Below are positions 30,804 to 39,566 of a DNA stretch of 43,961 nucleotides, piece by piece; the stretch's first letter is position 1, and each line of letters begins with the position of its first letter. The notes below the pieces were generated by a model that was not told the origin of the DNA, made no database searches, and worked only from the letters and a program-made list of their open reading frames with translations. Source of the DNA: JABCPE02 sp963509715 (GTDB taxonomy: Bacteria > Bacteroidota > Bacteroidia > Flavobacteriales > Weeksellaceae). The DNA lies in the NCBI GenBank assembly GCA_963509715.1, contig CAUPCB010000010.1:1-43961 (forward strand). The letters run 5' to 3'. Made by a program: the position numbers and the translations under genes.

Positions 30804-31301
30804 ATGGAATTAAGTAAAAAAGAATTAGAAATTTTCGAAAAAATAAATCTATACGAAAGACATAGTAATATAAGTAATCAGTATAGATTTGAAGAAACAT
30901 TTGAAAACTATTCAAATGATGAAGTTATAAAAATAGTTAAAGAATTGGGATATTCTGCAAAATACAAAAAGAAAGAAAATTTTTTTCAAATAATAGAAAC
31001 TACAAATAAATTGAAGTTTTATTTTCATTTTTCATTAAAATATGGTTTAGTGGAAATTATTATGTATTGGGAATGTATAAATAATAAAGATATATGGGGC
31101 GGAGGGGACTTTGCTGGATTGTGTAAATTGATAGAAATAAGTAGAGGAGAAGAAAAGGAGGGGTACATAAGGAAACCTTGTTTTAGAAATTACGAAGATT
31201 TAAAAAATATTCTTAGGGAATATTTCCTAATCTATGAAGATTTAAAAACAGAAGTTTTAAAAGTAGATTGGAATGAAGAAGATATGAAAGATTCTGAGTA
31301 A
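30804..31301 (+). CDS. AT-rich orphan gene, hypothetical protein between duplicated terminators
   Basis: A 165-residue soluble protein rich in Lys, Glu, Ile, Tyr and Asn. It has no signal peptide or membrane helix. The N terminus (MELSKKELEIFEKINLYERH) is helical, the middle has LKFYFHFSLKYGLVEIIMYW (beta-rich), and the C-terminal part has NYEDLKNILREYFLIYEDLK. I do not recognise the family; the style resembles small immunity-type proteins, but that is weak inference. Its base composition is visibly more A-rich than the CDF gene beside it. It carries its own promoter and terminator and is bounded by a 46-47 base direct repeat, which suggests insertion as a cassette. Confidence 0.75.
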   Translation: MELSKKELEIFEKINLYERHSNISNQYRFEETFENYSNDEVIKIVKELGYSAKYKKKENFFQIIETTNKLKFYFHFSLKYGLVEIIMYWECINNKDIWGGGDFAGLCKLIEISRGEEKEGYIRKPCFRNYEDLKNILREYFLIYEDLKTEVLKVDWNEEDMKDSE

Positions 31302-31343
31302 ATAACAAAAACAGCCACTCACACGGAACGGCTGTTTTTATTT
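31298..31343 (+). repeat. Direct repeat copy 2: stop codon plus terminator after the orphan gene
   Basis: The 46 bases match the CDF terminator region at 30724-30770 with two substitutions and one indel. The stop codon of the orphan gene (TAA at 31299-31301) is inside the repeat, but in a different register from the CDF stop. Confidence 0.85.
31304..31342. terminator. Bidirectional terminator (copy 2)
   Basis: AAAACAGCC and GGCTGTTTT pair around a loop that contains ACTCACACGGAAC. It ends the orphan gene and, on the minus strand, the binding-protein gene that stops at 31348. Confidence 0.88.
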
Positions 31344-31347
31344 GTAA

Positions 31348-32322
31348 TTATTGTTTGTTTTGATATAAAATTTTATTCAATCGGATGATGAAATCCACAT
31401 TCCTTACTCCTGGGGTCACATCTTCCAAATCTATTTTATATACCTGATTATTCCTCACTGCATTGGTATTTTTCAAGACAGGATTGGTTTTGAAGAAGTT
31501 GATTTTCTCCTCTATCGGCTCTGGGCGAGACTGAATATCTATGATGAAAATAGCATCTGGATTTCGCTCTAAAACACTCTCAGGCGTCACGAACTCAAAT
31601 CTTTTATCCAAATCTGCATAGATATTTATCCCATGGGCTTTATTGACAAGGTCTGTCGCCAAAGCACTAAAAGCCGCCACTCCTCCTTTATACGAAAGTA
31701 TCAGAACCTTTTTCTTTTCGCCATCTTTTGGAACTACTAAATCCTTTTGGGCTTCATTATATTTGTTTTTCAGCTTAGTGACCAGCGCTTCGGCTCTGTC
31801 TGGAACATTAAAAATCTTACCCAATAGAATAATATCATCATAGACATCATCCAGTGTAGGATTTTGGATATCATCCAAACTTCTAAGGTTATAAGGCGCT
31901 ATTCCCAATTTCATCAAATCTTCTGGTGAGCCCGCCGTTTCTTCATTAATATTTCCTGCCGCGAAATCTGGTTTTGCAAGCAAGAAAGCCTCTTTATTCA
32001 TCCTAAATCCGTGGCCTTTCAGTTTCTGAGGCACTTTTTCATAGGCTTCTCTATACTCAGGAAGAAGCTCTCCCTCCGTACTTCCTATGATGATTCTGTC
32101 CTCCAATCCCAATGCGAGAAGAATCTCCGTAGTATATGGATTAAACAGCGCTGCTCTCTGAGGCGGTGTAGTAATGACCACGGGAACATCCCTGTCAGCA
32201 TCTTTATAAATGTATTCTACTCTATTTTCTTGTTTGGTATCAGCCTTTGCTGCGGCATCTTTTTTCTCTGAACAAGACAGTACCGCTACGGCAGTCAAAG
32301 CCAAAAACAATTGTTTTTTCAT
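31348..32322 (-). CDS. ABC transporter substrate-binding lipoprotein (Fe-siderophore/cobalamin type)
   Basis: A 324-residue periplasmic lipoprotein. The signal peptide ends at VLSC with lipidated Cys17. The fold is TroA/Peripla_BP_2-like: PVVITTPPQRAALFNPYTTE opens the N-lobe, IIIGSTEGELLPEYREAYEK carries the first ligand loop, KPDFAAGNINEETAG lies before the linking helix, and the C-lobe has VLILSYKGGVAAFSALATDL. This class delivers iron-siderophore, heme or cobalamin to an ABC importer, and the TonB receptor 20 bases upstream supports siderophore uptake. No permease or ATPase gene follows, so it must work with one encoded elsewhere. The ligand cannot be stated. Confidence 0.88.
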   Translation of the reverse strand: MKKQLFLALTAVAVLSCSEKKDAAAKADTKQENRVEYIYKDADRDVPVVITTPPQRAALFNPYTTEILLALGLEDRIIIGSTEGELLPEYREAYEKVPQKLKGHGFRMNKEAFLLAKPDFAAGNINEETAGSPEDLMKLGIAPYNLRSLDDIQNPTLDDVYDDIILLGKIFNVPDRAEALVTKLKNKYNEAQKDLVVPKDGEKKKVLILSYKGGVAAFSALATDLVNKAHGINIYADLDKRFEFVTPESVLERNPDAIFIIDIQSRPEPIEEKINFFKTNPVLKNTNAVRNNQVYKIDLEDVTPGVRNVDFIIRLNKILYQNKQ

Positions 32323-32342
32323 GAAACTATATTTTAAAATTA

Positions 32343-34943
32343 TTAGAAACTGTATTTTACATTAAACATCACATTTCTCGGCGTTCCAGGGAATAGTCTT
32401 GTGTAGTCAAATGCCCCGCCCCAGTATGTTTTGTTAAATAAATTTCCTACATTCACAGCCAGCTGCATTTTGTTTAATTTATAATAAACTGCTGCATCTA
32501 CCACTACATAAGAAGGAATGGTTAAAGTTCTGTCTGCCCATGCTATTCTATCTCCTACATAGTTTCCTCCTAATCCTATTCCGAAATTTTTCAGCGCTCC
32601 TTCCTCGAAATTATATCTTGTCCATAAGTTGAAGCTGTGTTTTGGCGTGTTTCCGCTTCTGTATCTTTCGCCATTTTCTGTCGTATGAGCATCGATGAAA
32701 GAATATCCAGCATTAACCTGCCAGTTTGGTAAAATTCTACCAATGACCTCCATCTCTATCCCTTGAGAGCGCTGATCACCTCCTTCTATCTTTAATGCAT
32801 CATTATCATTAGGATCATCCATTAGTACATTTTGCTGATGAATATTAAAATAAGCAATGTTTGCATTCAGTTTTCCATCCAGCCATTCAGTTTTCAGTCC
32901 TCCTTCCAGCATTTTAGATGTCATCGGCGAGAATGGACCGCCATAGGATGTAGTTCCTAAATAAGCATTGGTCTGCACCTCAAATCCTTCTATATATGAT
33001 GCATACACATTCATATTTTTAGTTGCCTGATAGATAACACCTAATCTTTTCAGGAGTTTGTGCTGTTTTGTGGCAACTTCATTTTTAAGTTTATAATTCG
33101 TTTTATCTAAATACCATTCTTGTCTGATACCGAAATTAACGATGAATTTCCCATAACTCATTTGATTCATTAAATAAGCTCCATTGGTCATAAAATACAA
33201 AGGTGTTATTTCTAATCTTTGGAAAACATAATCATTCAAATTCGCTACAAAATATTTAGGATTTTGTAAATCAAAATGAGGTACATTTGGAACAGGGTTC
33301 CCATTAGCATCGGTTACATAATCACTAGCCTTAGTTTTGTCAAACTTATTGGCAACTTTTCCGTTTGTCAATCTGTATCCTCTAGCTCTATTCCATCCTC
33401 CATTTCTACTCACTTCAAAAGCGCTTAGGTCATACCCTGCAACCATTTTGTTTTTCAGGTTTCCGATATTAAAATCAAAATTAAAATACGCGCTAAAGTT
33501 ATCCGAGTATGTCTTTTGTCTTCTTTGAGAAACCTGCATTTCTACCAAAGTAGGTATAGCCTTCCCTGTAATATCTTGCGCAAATTTATTAGCCGTTCTA
33601 TGCTCTAACAAATCTTCATCCCAGATATGTTTCATATAGGACATATTGAGACCTATTTTGTCTGTAAACTTGTGAGAAAGACTACTCATCACCGTGAAAT
33701 TCAGATTTTTATTGTAGTCATTAGAAGCTCCTATGGCAAAGCTTATAGGTGTGGTGTGCAAGTTTGCGCTTTGTCCTTTCTTTACTCCAAAAATAGGCTG
33801 TCCTCGGTCTAGTTTAGTATCAGTATTAGTCAATACCAATTCTAAATTTACTCTTGTTTTTTCATTAGGGATATAACTGATCGTAGGCGCTATCATATAG
33901 GACTTACTTCCTTGTAAATCCCTGAAACTTCGTGAGTTTTCATACCCTAAATTCAAACGATATAGTAAAGTTTTTGATTTTTCTAACGGTCCTGTAAAAT
34001 CCAAAGTACTTCTTACCATTCCGTAGCTTCCTATCGTAAGGTCTACTTCTTTTCTAGCAACACTCAAAGGTTTTTTGGTTACCATGTTGATAGTTCCCCC
34101 TGCATTAGCACTCGCAAAAGTGATACTCGCAGGGCCTTTGATAACTTCTATTCTCTCTAAGTTAATCGTCATCGGCGGCGAAATGTAGCTCACAAAAGCC
34201 GTCATCCCATTGATTAGCCTGTTATTATCTCTGTTTCCCCATCCTTGGGTAACCCCTCTAATCGCATAGTGGCTGTAATAACTGGTAGCATTCACCCCTG
34301 TCACATTCTTCAGCGCATCCCCTATCATAAAGACCTGTCTATCAGACAAAAGCTCCTTGGTCACGGTAGAGATTGACTGCGCCACCTCCATATTTTTAAG
34401 GGCAATTTTAGAAGAAGAGAAAGAATAATCACTATTATAGTCTTTTCTTGCTCTACCCACTATCTCTACTGTTTGTAGCACATGTTCTTTGCCTTCTTCT
34501 TTATTATTTTTTGACTTAGGATTAGTAGGATCTTCCTGTTCTGGATTATTTTCAGGATTATTTTCAGGATTATTTTCTGCTAATTGTTCTTCCTTTATTT
34601 CTTGTTTAGGCTCTTCTATATTAGGTGTGCTATCTACTTTATTTTCATTTATAATGATATCTCCTAGGTCTAATGTTTCACTATCCGTTATCATTATATT
34701 TCTATCCGATAGAATATTCGTATTTTCTACCACTTGTAGCGTATAAATTCCTCCTTCTGGAAGAAGTATACTAAACGCACCTTTTTCATCAACTGGATAA
34801 ACCAATTCCTTTCCTTCCTTTTTCACCAATACTTTCAATGCTGAAACAGAAGGTGTTTCCTGCACTATTCTTCCTTTAATAGTCTGGCTATAAGCCATTG
34901 CGGAAAACAACAAACTTGAAATCAATAATACTTTTTTATTCAT
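32343..34943 (-). CDS. TonB-dependent siderophore-type receptor with carboxypeptidase-like N-terminal domain
   Basis: An 866-residue outer-membrane receptor. The signal peptide is MNKKVLLISSLLFSAMAYSQ. Residues about 22-100 form a carboxypeptidase-regulatory-like beta-sandwich (KGRIVQETPSVSALKVLVKK, GGIYTLQVVENTN). A Glu/Asn/Pro-rich linker (about 105-155) with three 4-residue NPEN repeats leads to the TonB box and plug: LQTVEIVGRARKDYN, SISTVTKELLSDRQVFMIGD, GDALKNVTGVNATSYYSHYA, INLERIEVIKGPASITFASA. The barrel ends in a C-terminal Phe (NVMFNVKYSF). This fits the ferrichrome/FhuA-type siderophore receptor class. It forms an operon with the binding lipoprotein downstream. Iron-responsive control is likely, but no Fur box was identified. 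Confidence 0.93.
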   Translation of the reverse strand: MNKKVLLISSLLFSAMAYSQTIKGRIVQETPSVSALKVLVKKEGKELVYPVDEKGAFSILLPEGGIYTLQVVENTNILSDRNIMITDSETLDLGDIIINENKVDSTPNIEEPKQEIKEEQLAENNPENNPENNPEQEDPTNPKSKNNKEEGKEHVLQTVEIVGRARKDYNSDYSFSSSKIALKNMEVAQSISTVTKELLSDRQVFMIGDALKNVTGVNATSYYSHYAIRGVTQGWGNRDNNRLINGMTAFVSYISPPMTINLERIEVIKGPASITFASANAGGTINMVTKKPLSVARKEVDLTIGSYGMVRSTLDFTGPLEKSKTLLYRLNLGYENSRSFRDLQGSKSYMIAPTISYIPNEKTRVNLELVLTNTDTKLDRGQPIFGVKKGQSANLHTTPISFAIGASNDYNKNLNFTVMSSLSHKFTDKIGLNMSYMKHIWDEDLLEHRTANKFAQDITGKAIPTLVEMQVSQRRQKTYSDNFSAYFNFDFNIGNLKNKMVAGYDLSAFEVSRNGGWNRARGYRLTNGKVANKFDKTKASDYVTDANGNPVPNVPHFDLQNPKYFVANLNDYVFQRLEITPLYFMTNGAYLMNQMSYGKFIVNFGIRQEWYLDKTNYKLKNEVATKQHKLLKRLGVIYQATKNMNVYASYIEGFEVQTNAYLGTTSYGGPFSPMTSKMLEGGLKTEWLDGKLNANIAYFNIHQQNVLMDDPNDNDALKIEGGDQRSQGIEMEVIGRILPNWQVNAGYSFIDAHTTENGERYRSGNTPKHSFNLWTRYNFEEGALKNFGIGLGGNYVGDRIAWADRTLTIPSYVVVDAAVYYKLNKMQLAVNVGNLFNKTYWGGAFDYTRLFPGTPRNVMFNVKYSF
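34543..34578 (-). repeat. 12-base tandem repeat in the receptor linker
   Basis: GGATTATTTTCA occurs three times in tandem on the plus strand (last copy ends CT). On the minus strand it codes a repeated E-N-N-P unit. The length is a multiple of three, so copy-number change would alter the linker without a frameshift. Confidence 0.85.
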
Positions 34944-34982
34944 AAAATGATATTTTTGCTACTTTTTTAAATAAAATTCGCA

Positions 34983-34990
34983 CAAAAGTA
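34983..34990 (-). promoter_or_regulatory. -7 element TACTTTTG for the siderophore receptor operon
   Basis: On the minus strand TACTTTTG then TGCG lies about 40 bases before the ATG at 34943. It fits TAnnTTTG. Confidence 0.55.
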
Positions 34991-35049
34991 ACATATTTTT
35001 TCTAATTTGTATTATTTTAAATCATGAAAAATATCATTATTTTATAAAA

Positions 35050-35085
35050 AAATAACACTCCTAAAAATTTTTAGAAGTGTTATTT
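35050..35085 (-). terminator. Rho-independent terminator after gyrB
   Basis: AATAACACT and AGTGTTATT pair around a self-complementary CTAAAAATTTTTAG. On the minus strand it ends in TTTTTTTAT. It separates gyrB from the receptor operon. Confidence 0.85.
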
Positions 35086-35104
35086 GGTATGGTTTTATAT
35101 TTTC

Positions 35105-37036
35105 CTACGCATCTATATTAGCATAGACAGCGTTCTTTTCTATAAATTCTCTTCTTGGCGGAACTTCATCTCCCATCAGCATAGAGAAAATTCTATCAGC
35201 TTCTCCTGCATTTTCTATAGTCACCTGTTTTAGGATTCTATTTTCTGGGTTAAGTGTAGTTTCCCAAAGCTGCTCTGCATTCATCTCCCCAAGACCTTTG
35301 TATCGCTGGATTTCCACACCTCTGCCATCTGCAGAAAGTTCTTTGGTAAGCTCCTCTCTCTCCTTGTCATTCCATGCGTAGAGTTTTTTATTTCCTCTCT
35401 TCAGAAGATATAGCGGCGGTGATGCGATGTATACATACCCATTCTCTATAAGCTCTTTCATATAACGGAAGAAGAATGTAAGAATAAGCGTAGAAATATG
35501 CGAACCATCTATATCGGCATCGGTCATAATTACTATTTTATGGTATCTTAGTTTAGACAAGTTCAGTGCTTTACTGTCTTCCTCTGTCCCTACAGAAACC
35601 CCGAGTGCCGTATAAATATTTTTAATCTCATCATTATCATAAACCTTGTGAAGCATAGACTTTTCCACATTTAGAATCTTACCTCTCAGTGGCAAAATCG
35701 CTTGGAAATTTCTATCTCTTCCTCCTTTGGCTGTTCCTCCCGCAGAGTCTCCCTCTACTAGGAAAATTTCGCTTATAGATGGGTCTTTAGATGAACAGTC
35801 GGCTAATTTCCCTGGCAGGCCAGAGCCTCCCAATGGCGATTTTCTCTGCACCATTTCACGGGCTTTCTTCGCTGCCTGACGAGCTTTCGCAGCTAAAACT
35901 ACTTTTTGTACAATCTGTTTGGCTTCGTTTGGATTTTCTTCAAGGAAGTTAGAGAGCATCTCTCCCACTATCTTATCCACTGCACCAGAAACTTCGGAAT
36001 TCCCAAGTTTAGTCTTAGTCTGTCCCTCAAACTGAGGCTCCATTACTTTCACGGAAATCACCGCTGTAAGCCCCTCACGGAAGTCATCTCCTGTAACTTC
36101 CACTTTTTCTTTCTGTGGAATTCCTAGTTCATCAGCATATTTTTTGAGCGTTCTAGTCAAAGCTCTTCTAAACCCAGCCAAATGAGTTCCTCCCTCATGC
36201 GTGTTGATATTATTTACATAAGAATGCAGATTCTCATTGAACGAAGTATTATATCTCATCGCTACTTCCACAGGGATATCATCTCGCTCTCCTTCCATGA
36301 AGATAACATCCATTATCCCCTCTCTGTTTCCATCGATGAACTCTACAAATTCCTTCAGTCCTCCTTCAGAATAGAAAGTTTCGCTTTTAAATTCTCCGTT
36401 TTCCTCTTTTACTCTTTCATCTGTAAGAGTGATGGTAATTCCTTTATTAAGAAAAGCCAACTCGCGAAGACGAGCCGCCAAAGTATCATAATTATAAACT
36501 AATTCATTAAAAATAGATTCATCTGGCTGGAAAAACACCTCTGTCCCAGTAATCTCCGAAGCACCGATTTCCTCAACATTCCCAAGAGCCTTACCTTGTG
36601 AATATTTCTGCTGGTAGATTTTTCCATCTCTCTGAACAGTAGCTATCAACGATGTAGAAAGCGCATTCACACACGAAACACCTACACCATGAAGCCCCCC
36701 AGAAACCTTGTAAGAATCTTTATCAAACTTACCTCCTGCCCCTATTTTGGTCATTACCACCTCTAGAGCAGATTTTTGTTCTTTTTCGTGGAAATCCACA
36801 GGAATACCACGCCCATTATCTCTTACAGAAATACCATTTCCTTCATGAATAGTCACCGAAATAGTATCACAATATCCTGCCAAAGCCTCATCTATAGAGT
36901 TATCCACCACCTCATAAACCAAGTGATGAAGCCCTCTAACCCCCACATCTCCAATGTACATTGACGGTCTGAGACGCACATGCTCAATACCTTCCAATGC
37001 CTGAATACTACTCGCTGTATACTGTTTTTCGCTCAT
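35105..37036 (-). CDS. gyrB: DNA gyrase subunit B
   Basis: The ATPase subunit of gyrase, 643 residues as usual for Bacteroidota. The GHKL ATP site includes EVVDNSIDEALAGYCD (about 41-56), DNGRGIPVDFHEKE (about 73-86) and GGLHGVGVSCVNALS (about 113-127). The transducer domain has NNINTHEGGTHLAGFRRALT and the QTKTKLGN switch lysine (about 339-346). The Toprim domain has EIFLVEGDSAGGTAKGGRDR, PLRGKILNVEKS and MTDADIDGSHI; the tail has EIQRYKGLGEMNAEQLWETT and ENAVYANIDA. It is single here, without gyrA or recF. The promoter is at 37062. Confidence 0.98.
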   Translation of the reverse strand: MSEKQYTASSIQALEGIEHVRLRPSMYIGDVGVRGLHHLVYEVVDNSIDEALAGYCDTISVTIHEGNGISVRDNGRGIPVDFHEKEQKSALEVVMTKIGAGGKFDKDSYKVSGGLHGVGVSCVNALSTSLIATVQRDGKIYQQKYSQGKALGNVEEIGASEITGTEVFFQPDESIFNELVYNYDTLAARLRELAFLNKGITITLTDERVKEENGEFKSETFYSEGGLKEFVEFIDGNREGIMDVIFMEGERDDIPVEVAMRYNTSFNENLHSYVNNINTHEGGTHLAGFRRALTRTLKKYADELGIPQKEKVEVTGDDFREGLTAVISVKVMEPQFEGQTKTKLGNSEVSGAVDKIVGEMLSNFLEENPNEAKQIVQKVVLAAKARQAAKKAREMVQRKSPLGGSGLPGKLADCSSKDPSISEIFLVEGDSAGGTAKGGRDRNFQAILPLRGKILNVEKSMLHKVYDNDEIKNIYTALGVSVGTEEDSKALNLSKLRYHKIVIMTDADIDGSHISTLILTFFFRYMKELIENGYVYIASPPLYLLKRGNKKLYAWNDKEREELTKELSADGRGVEIQRYKGLGEMNAEQLWETTLNPENRILKQVTIENAGEADRIFSMLMGDEVPPRREFIEKNAVYANIDA

Positions 37037-37061
37037 GTATTTTCAAAAATTTAGTGAATTA

Positions 37062-37069
37062 CAAAGATA
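37062..37069 (-). promoter_or_regulatory. -7 element TATCTTTG for gyrB
   Basis: On the minus strand TATCTTTG then TAATTC lies 26 bases before the ATG at 37036. It is divergent from the symporter promoter about 30 bases away. Confidence 0.6.
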
Positions 37070-37097
37070 CATATTTTTTTGATAAAAATCAGTGTTT

Positions 37098-37125
37098 TTT
37101 GAACGAGAAATAAATTTTATATTTG
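37098..37125 (+). promoter_or_regulatory. Promoter for the dicarboxylate symporter operon
   Basis: TTTG (37098-37101), 16 bases, then TATATTTG (37118-37125), 17 bases before the ATG at 37142. Both boxes are present at slightly tight spacing. Confidence 0.6.
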
Positions 37126-37141
37126 GGAAATTTTATAAAAA

Positions 37142-38311
37142 ATGAAAAAAAGCAACAATCTCTTGCTTCAAATCCTGATTGCTATTGTTTTAGGTATAAT
37201 TTTCGGACAATTTATAAATCAAGAATTTTTAAAAATCTTTCTCACCTTCAATGGGCTGTTTAGTCAGTTTCTTGGATTCTGTATTCCTTTGATTATCATA
37301 GGGCTAATAGTCCCATCAATAGGAAAACTAGGCGGAACAGCCAGCAAAATAGTTCTTGTAACGGCAGGATTGGCTTATTTATCTACGCTTTTAGCAGGTT
37401 TTGTTTCTTATGGAGTGAGTATCAGCACTTTCCCAAGCCTTTTAGAAGGGCAGTCGCTGAGTGATGTTTCAAAAGTCACTGAAATCAAGCCTTATTTTTC
37501 GCTGAGCATTCCTCCTATGTTTGATGTGATGACAGCGCTGGTTTTGGCCTTTATGGTAGGAATAGGTATTTCTAAAATTCACAATTCTACACTATTACAA
37601 GTTTTTGAGGAATTTGAAATTATCATCTCTAATGTCATTGCCCGCATTCTTATTCCACTGCTTCCACTGTATATTTTTGGTATCTTTTTAGGAATGGCTC
37701 ATACGGGCGAAGTTTTCACGATTGTTTCTATTTTCATTAAAATTATCGCCATTATTTTTGGGCTTCATATTTTGTTTTTGATATTTTTATTTACCATCGC
37801 TGGAATTATCGGAAGGAAAAACCCTTTTAAAATGCTAGTAAATATGATACCTGCCTATATCACGGCGCTGGGAACACAGTCTTCAGCGGCGACTATTCCT
37901 GTTTCCTTACAGCAGACTATCAAAAACGGCGTTTCGGAAAAGGTGGCAAAACTGGTTATTCCTCTTTGTGCGACGATACATTTATCTGGAAGTGCCCTGA
38001 AGATAGTAGCCTGCACCATAGCCCTGATGGTGGTGCAACAGATGCCGATTGATTTCTTGGATTATGCGGGATTTATTTTCATGCTTGGCATTGCTATGGT
38101 GGCTGCGCCTGGAGTCCCTGGTGGTGCTATTATGGCGGCTATCGGGATTATCGGTTCTATGCTGGGATTTGATGAAAAAAGCCAAGCCCTCATGATTTCG
38201 CTCTACATCGCTATGGACAGCTTTGGAACGGCTGGAAATGTCACAGGAGACTGCGCTATAGCCGTAATTACGGATACTATTTTGGGTGAAAAACAGAAAA
38301 CTAACGACTAA
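37142..38311 (+). CDS. Dicarboxylate/amino acid:cation (DAACS) symporter
   Basis: A 389-residue inner-membrane sodium- or proton-coupled symporter of the GltP/DctA/SstT family. It begins KSNNLLLQILIAIVLGIIFG and has eight helices plus two re-entrant loops. The first serine-rich loop is represented by ITALGTQSSAATIPVSLQQT (about 239-258). The TM7 region IPLCATIHLSGSALKIVACT (about 274-293) is in place of the usual NMDG, where the charged Asp is lost. The end has GVPGGAIMAAIGII and MDSFGTAGNVTGDCAIAVIT, with the Asp and Asn positions of TM8. The substrate is a dicarboxylate or an amino acid; it cannot be settled. The DUF2851 ATG follows its stop codon directly. Confidence 0.9.
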   Translation: MKKSNNLLLQILIAIVLGIIFGQFINQEFLKIFLTFNGLFSQFLGFCIPLIIIGLIVPSIGKLGGTASKIVLVTAGLAYLSTLLAGFVSYGVSISTFPSLLEGQSLSDVSKVTEIKPYFSLSIPPMFDVMTALVLAFMVGIGISKIHNSTLLQVFEEFEIIISNVIARILIPLLPLYIFGIFLGMAHTGEVFTIVSIFIKIIAIIFGLHILFLIFLFTIAGIIGRKNPFKMLVNMIPAYITALGTQSSAATIPVSLQQTIKNGVSEKVAKLVIPLCATIHLSGSALKIVACTIALMVVQQMPIDFLDYAGFIFMLGIAMVAAPGVPGGAIMAAIGIIGSMLGFDEKSQALMISLYIAMDSFGTAGNVTGDCAIAVITDTILGEKQKTND

Positions 38312-39550
38312 ATGAAAGAAAAGTTTTTACAAACTCTTTGGGAAAACAAGGTTTTTAATCCGCTCTTGTTCAAGGATACGGACGGAAACCCTATTGAAAT
38401 CCTAGATTTTGGAAAACTGAATAGCAATGCTGGGCCTGATTTTCATTCGGTAAAGATAAAAACACAAGGCATCACATTTTTTGGAAATGCTGAATTTCAT
38501 GTAAAATCTTCCGATTGGCTTCTACACAAACATTCGGAACAGAAAGATTATCAGTCCATTATCCTTCATATCGTTTTTGAACATGACCAAGAAATTTCGG
38601 AACTGAAAGAAAGAAACATTCCTACACTGGAACTGAAAAAATATATTGAAAACTCTGATTTTCAACACTATAACTTTGATAAAGAAAAGGATTTTATTCC
38701 TTGTGAAGATATTTTCAGCATTAAAAAAATCCCAAATTATTTTTCCGAAGAAATTGTTTTGCAAAAATTAGAGGAAAAAGACAAAGAAATCAGACAAGAA
38801 CTTTTAGCAACAAAAAACGATTACGAGGCGGTTTTATTTCAAAGAATAGCCTACTCTTTCGGGCTGAAAGTAAATTCGAAAACTTTCCTGCAAATTGCAC
38901 AAAACATTGATTTTAAAATCATTAAAAAAGTTTCTCAAAATCCTTTTCAGCTGGAAAGCCTCTTATTTGGAAAAGCAGATTTACTAAATAATACGGAAAA
39001 AGACTGCCAAAAATGGCTGAAAAAATTTGAGTTTTTAAGGGCGAAATTTGGGATAAATGACATCGTTTTTACAGCCAAATTTATGCGGATGATGCCCGTT
39101 TCGTTCCCTACCATAAGGCTCTCGCAGCTGGCTCAGCTGTATTCTCGGCATCAGAATTTATTTTCAAAAATCATCAATGCAAAAAGCGTGGAAGAGTTGA
39201 AAGATTTATTCAAAGACATAAAAACCTCGGAATATTGGGAAAATCACTATGTTTTCGGAAAGGAAAGCGAAACTAAAACTAAAAAACTTTCAGATGATTT
39301 CATAGAAATTATTTTACTGAATGCCATCCTTCCTGTGATTTATTCCTATCACAAGGAAAAGACTGATAATCAGAAAATTATATTTAATTTTTACCGAAAT
39401 CTAAAACCAGAGAAAAACTCCATTATCAAACAATGGAAAAATTTAGGCGCGAAGATAAAATCAGCCCTAGATTCCCAAGCATTCTTATATTTATACAAAA
39501 ACTGGTGCAGCCAGAAAAGATGCTTAGAATGCTGTCAAACACAATTTTAA
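38312..39550 (+). CDS. DUF2851 family protein
   Basis: A 412-residue cytosolic protein of the Bacteroidota family DUF2851. It begins KEKFLQTLWENKVFNPLLFK, followed by the conserved block LDFGKLNSNAGPDFHSVKIK (about 31-50) with an acidic NAGPDF motif, and FFGNAEFHVKSSDWLLHKHS (about 56-75), which includes the E-x-H pattern. The C terminus ends with a Cys-rich CSQKRCLECC segment (about 399-408). The N-terminal block resembles PD-(D/E)XK nuclease-type catalytic strands (G-P-D-F, then E-F-H-V-K), which is inference only. It has zero spacing from the symporter gene. The function is unknown. Confidence 0.88.
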   Translation: MKEKFLQTLWENKVFNPLLFKDTDGNPIEILDFGKLNSNAGPDFHSVKIKTQGITFFGNAEFHVKSSDWLLHKHSEQKDYQSIILHIVFEHDQEISELKERNIPTLELKKYIENSDFQHYNFDKEKDFIPCEDIFSIKKIPNYFSEEIVLQKLEEKDKEIRQELLATKNDYEAVLFQRIAYSFGLKVNSKTFLQIAQNIDFKIIKKVSQNPFQLESLLFGKADLLNNTEKDCQKWLKKFEFLRAKFGINDIVFTAKFMRMMPVSFPTIRLSQLAQLYSRHQNLFSKIINAKSVEELKDLFKDIKTSEYWENHYVFGKESETKTKKLSDDFIEIILLNAILPVIYSYHKEKTDNQKIIFNFYRNLKPEKNSIIKQWKNLGAKIKSALDSQAFLYLYKNWCSQKRCLECCQTQF

Positions 39551-39566
39551 TTTAAATTTTAACCAA

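Noticed and set aside
34489..34746. Plus-strand open frame opposite the siderophore receptor linker, with repeated Ser-Gly-Leu-Phe units
   Set aside because: It only mirrors the 12-base tandem repeat of the receptor gene.
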